This document shows, piece after piece, positions 43,389 to 54,000 of a stretch of DNA of 64,000 nt; position 1 is the stretch's first letter, and every line of letters begins with the position of its first letter. The notes under the pieces were generated by a model. It had not been told where the DNA came from. It did no database searches and saw only the letters and a program-made list of their open reading frames with translations. The DNA is from Dendrophyllia cribrosa (Eukaryota > Cnidaria > Anthozoa > Scleractinia > Dendrophylliidae), in the NCBI GenBank assembly GCA_024195265.1, contig JAJLRJ010000010.1, forward strand, positions 36,291,126 through 36,355,125. The letters are read 5' to 3'. The translations under genes and the position numbers were made by a program.

Positions 43389-45590
43389 GCATTTACAGTT
43401 ACTCGAGGAAATATCCAACATATAATATAAAGTGGAGAGGAGAGACATATTTGACACAGCGACCACGCAGGGGAAGAGACATTCTCGGAAACCTAGGGGC
43501 AGTTAGTTGGGGAAGGGATAAAGAGAATAGTTCATAGTTCATGGTTAATAGTTAAAGAAAATCAAACATTTTCGTCGTAGTAGCACTCTAGTTTTCGACT
43601 TGCGCGCCTATCCGCTCCGTCAGCACTCGCGATATTTCCTTTTCTTCAGGGAACAGGCTGCTGTTTACGTGATATCAGCATGAGTTTCATATTTTTTAGT
43701 CCAAAGAAACGGTCCTGTTACATATTAAAAGTCCGTATAACATGTCTCGCATTTTGTGTGGGCCGCTCAACCCGCCTTTGTGTAGCCCCAGTCGCCGAGG
43801 TAGTTTCCTCCGCTTCGAAAGTTCGCATCGAAAACATTTTCACGTCGAGTGACGCGGAAAACCTCCTATTTTTATCGAAAGTTTAAGGTCGATGCCCCTT
43901 AAAACGAAACCTCCAGCGAGCCAAGAAGTGTTTGTATTTTGTAGGCTGTTCTGTCGGCTATCTGATTTGCATCGGGCATAATTAATGAGCTCCGCTGGCG
44001 GAGGACGTTTTCTCGGCTTCAGAAGTTTACATAAAAAAAATAAATTCGACGGCTAGGGACGGGGAAAACCTCCTTCAACTTCCATGGAATATTTCACATA
44101 GATGCTGGCAAAAACGACTCCGCCGGCGAGCCGAGAAGTTTTGAGCTTTTTATGTTGTTTACAGTTACGGTCGAGCGGTCATGCATCAACGGTAATAATA
44201 TTCAAATGTCAACTGACAGTATCTGTATAATGTGAAAAACATTACAAAGAAAAGATTCGAAGATAAATTTTAACTAGTAGGCAATCTAATATACCTATTT
44301 CTTTTCCATGGACGACCGAATTTCTGAGCCAAACCTTCTGAAGGATCTCGTTTCTTGACAGCCGCCTCGAGCCTTCGGCGGCGTTGCTTGGAAAACGTAT
44401 CAGTAACGATGGAAAATAAAAAAAAACATACAAAAACAAGATGCAATGCCTTGAATATGAAGTAAATATTTGAACGAAATCATATTAAAGTTAATAGACG
44501 ATACAGATTCCCCGATGTAAACGGATTATTTTAGGAATCAAACTTTCTCGCCACAAAATGGATTTTCGTGGCCTCAGAAATTCTAGAACGCCCGCAATGA
44601 GTCACGGTGAGTGACGATGGGCCTTTAATCCTATTTTGCCTGGGTGGGGGAGGGAGGCACAAAGTGCCCGCGCTAACTTTTAACATTCATAACTTTTTTA
44701 ATTTGTATTCCAACGCCATCAAACTTTGTGACTTTTCCAAAAATTTATCTGGCAACAATTTGATATGATATGTTATTGATCGCGGGACTTGATGTTTCCA
44801 TGGCAACAAGATTTTGACAGCCATGTGTTTTGAAATTTGCATTTTTTTACCTTTAAATGAAAAAAACCCAATGTTTATCGGTATAACTTTTACATTGTAC
44901 GTCATTTAGCGTTTCTTTATTGGTTTTGATTAATTTTGAGTCAATTTGGATGGTTTTTATGAGGTTTTGAAAAATGTCAGAAATCCAAGATGGCGGCCGT
45001 ATAACTAATTACCTAATAACTACGTCATATGATGTCATCGTTCAATTGTGCGGACCACTAATGTTCTTGAAGTTGCGAGGGGGGGGGGGGGGGGGGGGCG
45101 CACAATGTCAATATCAAACACGAGGAAGAGTGTTTCATCAGGATTTCCAAACACAGAGAAGTGGGTTGAAAAACAAGGGGGGGAGGGAGTAATATATCAA
45201 ACACGAGAAAGAGTGTTTCATCAGGATATTCAAACACTGAGAAGAGGGTCGAAAAGAGGAGGTACAGTCGAGCTTTTTTAATCGACTTCGAGGTGTATGG
45301 ATACCTGATCCCTTTCGAAGAAACGAAACACATTTCTCGTTTTTATTGTTTACAATACTTGTATGTTAATTACAAAACACGTTTTACGCCTGATTCTATA
45401 ATAAATGCACTGTTTTACGAAGCAAGCATAAGGCTCACATTAAATATTTTTAATTACACATGCTGAACAGGTAGTTTCAAACACGCTCAAAATTAACTTG
45501 TTTCGATCATGATTAATTTCGTGCACGGCACCGCCTGATACACTTTTTCGATGAAACATCTCTTTCGATGAAACATCCTCTCTTCTTACA
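43389..45590. other. Unit A-specific block and internal duplicate
   Basis: 43035-43690 resembles 45590-46560 (both include CCTATGATGACATTTTTGGATTG, a CT run and ACTCGAGGA…GACACAGCGACC). The stretch between (about 43690-45590) has no partner in unit B. No gene is recognised. A poly-G run and two ~88-bp tandem units (TCAAACACGAGRAAGAGTGTTTCATC) lie at 45079-45290. Confidence 0.5.
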
Positions 45591-45959
45591 AAACAACCAT
45601 CTGCAAACCTATGATGACATTTTTGGATTGCTTAAAACATTAACGCCGGACGATTCGATCCACGGAATTCAGGTATATCACCCCCCTTAAGAAGAATGTC
45701 AGAATCTCTCTAAATAAGTTTTTTTCTACTATTTTAGTTGATGCGAATGTCTTTTATAGTCTCAATCACGTCGTTGTAGAATTTTCGTTAAGAATTAAAG
45801 AACATTTTAGAGACGTAACGAGTTTACAATAATAGTAGCTTGTTCCCATGTGAAGTTACTAGCCTGCGTCCATTCCCCTCCCTTTTTCATCGCCTACTTC
45901 GCAGTCTATGAAGCTACTTTGTAAATCGACCTTTCTTAATTTTTCTTTGTAGAAAGCAG

Positions 45960-46215
45960 GCTTACCAGGAAAGCTAGCCTGGAAAAAAACAGTATAAAAC
46001 CCAGCTTTCTGGGTACCTTTTACCTTTTATGATACAAACCAGGATTACCATGCTTTTTGCCTGATAATTCCCAACAAGGCTTACCAGGAAAGCCTGGGAA
46101 AACCAGGCTTTTTGGGTTCAGTTTTATGGACTAAACCTGGTTTACCAGGCTTTTCGGGTGAATTTGAACCAGGGTAACCCGGGTTTAGCAGGCATTTTAG
46201 CAGGCTTTTAAAGCA
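45960..46215. repeat. Minisatellite of AAACCTGGTTTACCAGGCTTTT-type units, unit A
   Basis: About five units with CCAGGCTTTTTGGGTTCAG and AACCTGGTTTACCAGG, many of them able to pair. The unit B version (60585-60985) is longer. Confidence 0.8.
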
Positions 46216-47902
46216 AGGGTAGCGCCGTCATCCCCTCTCCCCGGACCCCTTCCCCCCTCCTCCTCTCCCCCGTTCTCCCTCCTCCCCCTTCCCCGTGCAT
46301 TTAACTCGAGGATATCTCCAGCATATAAAGTAGAGAGAAGAGAGATATTTGACACAGCGACCGCGCAGGTGAAGGGACATCCCCATAGTTCATAGTTAAT
46401 AGTTACTAGGGTTAATAGTTAAAGAAAACCAAACATTTTCGTCGTAGTAGCACTCTAGTTTTCGACTTTCGCGCCTATCCGCTCCCTCAGCACTCGCGAT
46501 ATTTTCCCTTCTGTGCGCCGCCGGAACAGGCTACTCTTTACATGATATCAGTTTGAGATTCATACTGGTATGACATCATACCGTGTGTACACGAAGAGAC
46601 ACTTTATATCTCGTCCGGTCAGAACCTCGATCCTTTTGGCTACGAAACGGTAGCCTTACATGCTTTGCGTTTTCTAAAGTATATTCTACATAAACATCAC
46701 CTTGATATATAAGTCGAACTCACAATATACAACTCGACCTTCTCGGTATTAAAATTGAATCAAACACAGTCCCTTTCGTGTAACTGAGTGTTATTCAAGT
46801 GGGTTGAAAACCACAAACCATATTTTTAAAAATTGCTTATTCCCACGTCTGCGGTAAGTGCGTAGGGAAAACTTGCCTACATTTGATCCGCATTTGAGGC
46901 ATTAGACTTTTTCGAAAACGTCAAATACTTGAGTATTTACCGGGAAGTGGGATTATCGCACAGGGAATTAAAGTGGACTAGCCTTTGAGGATTTGGAAAG
47001 TGAATTATGCTCACACCAAATTTGACAAGAGAATATGCGACAAATGCTGAAAAGCTGACTTAAAGTCAATTTTTTACCCCGACTTAAACGGCGGGGCGGC
47101 TCGCTTGGGCTCACGAACATTTTCGTAAATTTTTACTATCAATTATATTTCTGTGCGAAAATTACCGATCGATAAATGCGAAGAAAGGACAAACTAAATG
47201 GCCGTGCCACATATGAGCGGCAAACAAAGGTTTTGAAGACAACATGGTTTTCATTGAGAGAAGAAATTTAATGCAAAATAAAAAATACTTACCTGAAGCT
47301 ATAAAGTGGGTAATGGCTTGCCACGGTACTCCTCTTTCTTTTCCCAGGCCGAAAACGATAATCTGGAATACTGAATGAAAGGAGCAATACCTTCAGATAT
47401 TCTAATTCAAATGACAGAATAATAAAGCATAAAATGGTGAGAGCATAGTCGTTTCTATGGATAACAGAAACGTATGACAGAAATGTGACGTTGCATTTTC
47501 TGCATTACAACGTATTTTTGTGAAAGAGAGGCAAGAATGATATTTCAAGTGTTAGACTTTTGTTAGCAAAGTTGCATTTTTCGACTGACCGCATTCTGGA
47601 ATGAGAATAAACAGAATAGTCTCTGGGAACGGGCACACTTGCCGTTTTTAATTTGTCAAAACACTCTTCTAATACGGCAATGGAAGATGTTTAGTTTTCC
47701 AGTGGCTCCCAAATCTCGAAAATCTTGAATTTTTGTGAGCATTTTGCATATTCATATTCCGGAATACGTTCAATGGAACGTACCCTTACTTAAGGCCTGG
47801 CTAAACAAGCAACTATTTGGTAGTTTCACACTAAGGCTTCTGAGTACACCCTGAGTGTATTTGAAACCTAGCAATGTTTCCTATAGTTTAGCCAGAACTT
47901 AA
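46216..47902. other. Distal upstream flank of transporter copy A
   Basis: Contains a CT run, a long stretch shared with unit B (61813-63010) and the candidate first exon near 47293. No reading frame of note. Promoter sequence for copy A is expected here. Confidence 0.4.
47293..47380 (-). other. Candidate noncoding first exon of transporter copy A
   Basis: On the minus strand a segment ending CACTTTATAGCTTCAG is followed by a consensus donor GTAAGT, with its last exon base at 47293. It lies about 4.6 kb upstream of copy A's start codon, whose 5' flank has a CAG acceptor at 42749-42751. The same arrangement is seen for copy B. Exon left boundary (transcription start) is unknown, so 47380 is nominal. 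Inferred from splice signals and conservation only. Confidence 0.4.
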
Positions 47903-49684
47903 CGCGAGGTTCACTGTATTTCGAAGCGAAGTGGAAATTTAAATATTATTATTATTATTATTATTATTTTAATATAATTATTTAAAATCAAACAAGTTTT
48001 ATTCATTCTTAGGTAGCTAGGAATTAGGTTGAACTTTTCTTCACTCATGGAATCAAACTTTTTGTGGTATAACTAATTCTAACTTTGAGTCTGTAGATGA
48101 AATCCTAAAGTTTTACCATTCAAACGAAAGCTATTGAGGAGTACATTTACCTGGTGAAAGCGATATTTAGGAGTTTTATATTTCATTTTTAATTTGAGCA
48201 CGCACTTTTGGGTGTGTAGGAGTTAATCTAAGTTGTCTTCAACGATACAATGTTTTTTTCACGATAAAATAAAATATATTAAAATAACAATGTAAAATGG
48301 GCGCATAAAGCTCGTAAATTAGTCTAAATTCTATTTCATCAAACGTAATTTTAACCTATTCATATTTTCATAAAATAAATGTTTGACCTATAACGGTTGA
48401 GGCTTATTCCAAACCAATTAAGATTTTGTGACGAGGAAAGACTTGGATCCAAGTAAAACGAGGCGCGCGAGATGTCATGGGAAAGAAGAGGAGCTTAAGA
48501 GCTTAAGAAAACGACGCTTGTATATGACGTCATTGCATTTACGAGGGCGGATCAAAAAGTTTTGTCACTTAACCTATATCTCCAAAGCTTCACCTGCAAT
48601 TTCAAGAAATACAGTCACATTCCCTCAAAGTAGCTTCCCTTGACTTCTATACATCGTTGCATCCTCATCCTCCACTTCTGAAAGCATTCTCGGTACTCTG
48701 AAGCAGGTATGGCCCTCATCTCTGAATGCACAGCTTTAGCAAGGTCTTGGATCCTTGAAAAAGGCTTCCCAGCAAGGGTTGACTTGATTTTTGGAAAGAG
48801 CCAGAAATCGCACGGAGCCAAGTCGGGTGAGCATGGTGGATGTTCCGTCAAACGGATACCATTAGGGACTTTAAGCACCGGGAACCGGAACGGCAACGGC
48901 GACGCGAAAACTGTCAGGGAAAACCCAAATGACGCATTGCGCATGTTTGGCGGGAAATATCTAGACGTTCTCTTCCCGGGCCCGACGTCAGATAGCAAGG
49001 TTTGCCGTCGTGTGAAAACGTGAGTATATATTCCTCATTTTTCTTTGGTTTTATCCAGTCGTTTTTGATATAATACACTTAATGTTGTTTAAGAAGACTA
49101 TACAGAAATAGGAAACGATATTTATTGCTTCATTTAGGTCAATTTGGTGCTTCTGTACGCTCTTTGAGAAAGAGGTGGTAATTCACTACAACTTGTAAAC
49201 TTAGAACTACGTTTCTTTGCTAAATTTATTAAAATTAACGCAGTGGCTATTCGTACGGCACCCGTACGCGGACTTCGATTTGCTATTCGTACGGGAGTCC
49301 AAAGCTTTCGACAATTTTCGAGGTTATTCTTCACTTTTGGTGGTCCACAATATTAAATGTTCGTTTAGTTTTACGAAGCGCTTCTGGTAAGCGATGTTGA
49401 TTTGGCTCAGACTAATTTGCGAGCGAGCGACTCATTTCGTGACGCTTAAGAAATGTTCGCGTCAAAAAATACTCCCGTACGGCCAACTTCGATTTGCTAT
49501 TCGTACGGAAGTCCAAAACTTTCGAAAATTTTCGATGTTATTCTTCACTTTTGCCGATCCATAATATTGTACGTTTGTTTATATTCACGAAGCGCTTCTT
49601 GTGAGCGATGTTTATTCAGCTACGCGAAGGAATCTCGTTTATGTGTCATCGCCATGTACTCCCGTACGCTATAAACTTGTTATT

Positions 49685-51128
49685 GTTATATCTAAATGAA
49701 ATTCCTTTTCTACTTGACCGAGAAGACACAGATCCCATAGTTTTACCAAATGGATCCCGTTTAAACTGCCTTCTCTATGCAGATGATCTAGTTTTAATTT
49801 CTCACTCGGCCAGAGGGCTAGAAAAGGCTCTCTCCGTTCTTTCGAAATATTGTGATAACTGGCTTTTGTCTGTGAATCCAAAGAAGACTAAAGTAATGAT
49901 CTTCCAGAAGAAATTTAGGAAATCGATTCTTGATAAGTATTTCTTTCAGATTAACAACCAAAACATTGATATTGTCAACAATTACACTTATCTAGGAATC
50001 AAATTTTTTAATAATGGAAACTTTAAATTCAGTAAATTAAATTCAAAAGATAAGGTAAGAAGATCCTTCTTTGCTACCCGTCGTTATTTAGATTTCTCCA
50101 AAGTTCCACTTAATATGACTAATAAACTTTTTAATTCACTCTTTTTGCCAATTCTTCTCTACGGGTCTGAGGTATGGGGAATCTATGATAAAGATGACAT
50201 TAGTACTTGGGAAAAAGATGAAATAGAAAAAACGCATATTTTCCTCTGTAAGCAATCTTTAGGAGTAAATAAACAATGCCCAAACGTTGCAGCTAGAAAT
50301 GAACTCGGAAGATTATCCTTGAAATTGAATATCGACACTTCCATTCTCAAATTCTGGATACATTTACAAACTTTACCAGAAAATAACATTGCAAAACAAT
50401 GTTTGCAGATCTCTAAAGAAATGGCTGACAAAAACCAGCCAGGATTGTCACAGAAAATTAAAATGCTATGCAAAAAGTATATTTCTAGTTCCATGGTTTT
50501 AAATGACAACAACTGTAAAGCGTTTATTAACCACGTCAATCAAAATATACGCAAAGCATTAATTAACCATCAACTCTCACTTCTTAACTCAAACAGAAAA
50601 CTGTGCTTTTACAACTCTTTTAAAACAGACACTAAACAAACTGTTTTTCTAGATGCTATTATAAATCCCCTCCATAGAACCGCTATAAATAAATTTCGCT
50701 TAGGAAATCATCAACTCCGCATTGAAACTGGAAGACATACTGTACCAAAAACTCCTGAAAATTTAAGAATTTGCAATTTGTGCCAGGTTAATGATGTTGA
50801 AAACGAATCTCACGTTCTATTCTCTTGCACTTTTTATGATAGCTTTCGAATCAAATTTTTTGATGAAATCACTGCAAAATACCAATTTTTTAAACAATTA
50901 GATATTAGTTCAAAAATTTTGTTCCTCTTTAATAGCATCGACCCATTTATTTGTAGATCAGTTGCTGCTTTTGTCTATGAAATCATGAACTCTAGATATA
51001 AAAAGTTATATAACAAGTGAAACTGTATTAGAAATTTACATAATTATATAATTATATAATTTATATAAGGTAATGCCATGTATAGAAATGGAAATACCTC
51101 AATAAATTGTTGTTGTTGTTGTTGTTAT
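49685..51128 (+). mobile_element. 5'-truncated non-LTR retrotransposon with (TTG)n tail
   Basis: It begins inside a reverse transcriptase frame and ends with AATAAATTGTTGTTGTTGTTG. It lies inside the inverted-repeat element 48864-51978. Only the last part of the polymerase and the C-terminal region remain. Clade is not settled; I see no restriction-like nuclease. Confidence 0.8.
49690..51020 (+). pseudogene. LINE ORF2, C-terminal part
   Basis: Open frame of about 440 codons with SRLNCLLYADDLVLIS (catalytic YADD), GLEKALSVLSKYCDNWLLSVN, TYLGIKF and PILLYGSEVWG of the thumb region, and a late Cys motif LRICNLCQVNDVENESHVLFSC. The frame is intact to TGA 51018-51020, so insertion may be fairly recent. 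The N-terminal endonuclease and most of the palm are missing by 5' truncation. Confidence 0.85.
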
Positions 51129-52374
51129 TCATACGGGAATCTTGTTATTGGGTTTTTTGCTTCCAACGCTTCTTCCATTGAGACTACCTTTCCTTGCTCA
51201 CAAGTGGTTTAGTTAACAGAGAAGAACTGGTTTGTATGTCCAGATATATTATAACAATTTGAATTAATTTTTTGACACTTAACTTGTTAGATGTCCCAGA
51301 CACTCAAATTATTGATAATGAAACATATAATAATAAAAAGAATCGAAAAGAATCACTCATGTACGGCAAAAGGTGATCTTCATTGTGGATCAACAAAAGT
51401 GAAGAATAACATCGAAAATTGTCGAAAGTTTTCGGACTCCCGTACGAATAGCAAATCGAAGTTGGCCGTACGGGAGTATTCTTTGGGGTTAATTGTCACG
51501 AAATGAGTCGCTCGCTCGCAAATTAGTCTGAGCCAAATCAACATCGCTTACCAGAAGCGCTTCGTAAAACTAAACGAGCATTTAATATTGTGGATCAACA
51601 AAAGTGAAGAATAACATCGAAAATTGACGAAAGTTTTGGACTCCCGTACGAATCGTCCTCAAGAACATCGAAGTCAAAACAGTCGTAAGAATCGTACGGC
51701 AGGTCAAGTTTATTGGACGTGTTCAAATCGTACAAGAGCATATACTGCCCGTCGTTGATCATTTTCTTGACACGGCTTATGAGAAGCATTTCCCTAACCT
51801 CATTTAGCGAGCACATTTCGGAAAAGAGCCGCCTCTACCGAGCTGCACATTTTGGCAAACGTTGCGGTTCTGTAGCTGGTTTATTTGTAACTTCGCGCCG
51901 AGACCGCGTTCTCTGCCCAGTCTTTTCTCGGTTTCGAGGTCGCCGTTGCCGTTCCGGTTCCCGGTGCTTAAAGTCCCTATTGTCATCAAGGTACGTCTGC
52001 GTGATGCGAGCTTTGTGAGGAGCTGCATTGTCGTGATGCAACTGGATTCGAGACCGCCGTCGAGTCCGTGCCGTTGACTGAATATGCAGAAGAACTTTTG
52101 GCAAAACTGAAGTTGTATAATATGTGGCGGTGATTGTAGCTTTGACGGGCATTATGTCGACAACAACAGGCCCCTGAGTATTGAAGAAAATGGTGAACAT
52201 TCTCTTTCTTGAACGGAAACCTGTTTTCAGGACCTCCGGGCGTGGTTCATCTTCGGCCAGCCACACCATGTTAGAACGTTTATCTTTCATAGTGAAGAAG
52301 GAAATCCAACACTCGTCACCCGTAACAACATCAGAAAACCTCTTAGGGCCATTTGGTTCAAATTCTTGCAACCA

Positions 52375-52569
52375 ATAGGCCATTTCCGAGTTGCCTTTAG
52401 CCTCTCTATCAAAGCGAGGCTAGGTGCGAAACCTTTCATATGAAAATGAGTTTTCATTCACATGCAAATAAAACTTATTTGCATGTGAATGAAAACTTAT
52501 TTTCATATGAAAGGTTTCGCACCTAGCCTCGCTTTGATAGAGAGGCTAAAGGCAACTCGGAAATGGCCT
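52375..52569. mobile_element. 195-bp near-perfect palindrome inside mariner
   Basis: AGGCCATTTCCGAGTTGCC… reads the same from both ends almost without mismatch; arms are ~95 bp and meet around 52470. It interrupts the mariner frame between ICRN and WLQEF; the flanking AT may be a 2-bp duplication. Confidence 0.85.
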
Positions 52570-53321
52570 ATTGCGGCAGATTGCCACCCTTTGTTCTTTC
52601 TGTTCCGTTGTCAGCTGGTGGGGACCCATCTTGCGCACCTCTTGGACCGACCAAGCTGCTCATGGACGATAGCATGTGCACTTCCGTAGCTTACACCAAG
52701 CTCCAAAGCTAAGAATCTGAGTGTTATAGTTGGGTCTTCTACTATTAATGCTTCGGCTCTCTCCGCAGAACTGTCGGTCACAGACGTCCGTGGCCTCCCT
52801 GCACGTGCTTCATCTTCAAAGCTCTCTCTGCCATCACTAAAATGCTGAATCCATCTGGCAACTGTGCGAAAAGAAGGTGAAAGGTCCCCATAAACCGTCA
52901 CAAGCTCTTCATGGACAGGCCTTGCTCGGAACCTAATTTATAACGAGTTTAAATGTAGAAACGAACATACTCCTTTGAACAACCAAATCAGCATGTAAAT
53001 AAAAGGACGTGGCAAATTCCACACGGGCTTTATATGAGCACTAAATTTGCATAACGATTAGCTGTTAATGAGGTCTAAAGATCAAAATAAGAATGAAGAG
53101 CCATTGTTGCATGGAGAGCCTAGGACTTTTCTTGGTGACAGAACTTCCTGATCCGCCCTCGTATGACTAACAACAGAACATTGTGTTGTACGATACCCAA
53201 CAAACTGTACTAGGGAGATATTGGACAGTGGACGGGAAAGATAAATTGAGGCGGCTTACCCAAGCGGTTCGAGCCTTTTTTGCTAAGAACCAGGGGTCCC
53301 TTTCCGTTCACTCGATTTATG

Positions 53322-53546
53322 GCGCAAATTCCTGACGTCGTAGATTCGCCTTCGAGTCGCTACGCATACCTAGACAAAATACCCCTTATTAGCCCAATTT
53401 CGGCCCCAGAGCCCGCGCGTTTCAGGTCAGCGGAGACCGAGCGCTCATTGAAAACCGACACTCCACTTCCTTTTCAAGTGTTTTTACCAGTTGTTTCCGA
53501 TCTCCCTGGTTTTGAAGGCCTTGTGCTGGATTCTCTATCACCTTGA
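53322..53546 (+). CDS. Small ORF of unknown function, unit B
   Basis: Counterpart of 39172-39363. From ATG 53322 it runs 74 codons to a stop in ATCACCTTGA. The Pro/Ser-rich peptide has no signal, membrane segment or known motif. Kept because the frame survives in both copies. Confidence 0.25.
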   Translation, partial: AQIPDVVDSPSSRYAYLDKIPLISPISAPEPARFRSAETERSLKTDTPLPFQVFLPVVSDLPGFEGLVLDSLSP

Positions 53547-53777
53547 AAATGTCCGGGGGGATTAGCAACGTCAACAACTCACACAACTCAGTAACGCAGC
53601 CTCGCTCAATGGTTGAATTCAACTTTACTTCCACCTCTCGACACTTTTGTTTATTATTATTATAATGAACACCAATAACAAAAATTACAATAAAATAAAA
53701 AAGAAAGGAAAAGAAGGAAAAAGAATTAACAAGTGTGACAATCAATTAACTAATTACAATATGGTAACTATTTTCAC

Positions 53778-53962
53778 ATAGACCACTTTCATAATGGCGG
53801 CCGATTTATTTATTCTTTTATATGTATGTTAATTAGCCTCACTGGCCTCATTTTAGAGTAAAAATTCTTTTGAATTCTGCACACGCCAACGAGGCCAGTG
53901 AGGCTAATTATCATACATACAAAAGAATAAATAAATGGGCCGCCATTATGAAAGTGGTCTAT
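53778..53962. mobile_element. 185-bp palindromic foldback element
   Basis: ATAGACCACTTTCATAATGG at the left is mirrored at the right; arms of about 75 bp (with AGCCTCACTGGCCTC) enclose a ~35-bp loop. Confidence 0.85.
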
Positions 53963-54000
53963 ACTAAGACTTATGTGGCCGCAGCTGAAAGGTATGACAA

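Larger units (their letters stand above)
48864..51978. mobile_element. 3,115-bp inverted-repeat element inside mariner
   Basis: Both ends read AGGGACTTTAAGCACCGGGA inward and stay identical for about 40 bp. ATT flanks both sides (48861-48863, 51979-51981). Deleting it restores the mariner frame YLDDNGIRL. Subterminal inverted arms hold CCCGTACG(A/G)ATAGC and AGTGAAGAATAACATCG words (49250-49680, 51360-51650). No transposase is left. Superfamily is open: a 3-bp duplication fits Harbinger-, Academ- or CACTA-like elements, but ATT is not the usual Harbinger TWA. Confidence 0.8.
48615..52901 (-). pseudogene. mariner transposase, in three pieces
   Basis: The N-terminal part (52901-52575) has LSPSFRTVARWIQHF, DEARAGRPRTSV and LALELGVSYGSAH, i.e. 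the helix-turn-helix and linker. The central part (52372-51982) has DVVTGDECWISFF (first catalytic Asp) and HHDNAAPHKA (second Asp). The C-terminal part (48860-48615) has NGIRLTEHPPCSPDLAPCDFWLF with the third Asp. The spacing fits the DD34D mariner signature. Breaks are caused by a 3,115-bp element between YLDDN and NGIR, by a palindrome, and by a single-base frameshift near 52610. It belongs to a group with VVTGDE and HPPCSPDLAPCDFWLF words. Confidence 0.88.
48542..53161 (-). mobile_element. mariner transposon with nested insertions
   Basis: Ends CGAGGGCGGATCA with similar next bases are inverted at the two edges, flanked by TA (48540-48541 and 53162-53163). The flanks join the same sequence that is continuous in unit A near 39023. 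Its transposase is on the minus strand. Without its nested insertions the element is about 1.3 kb, the usual mariner length. Confidence 0.9.
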
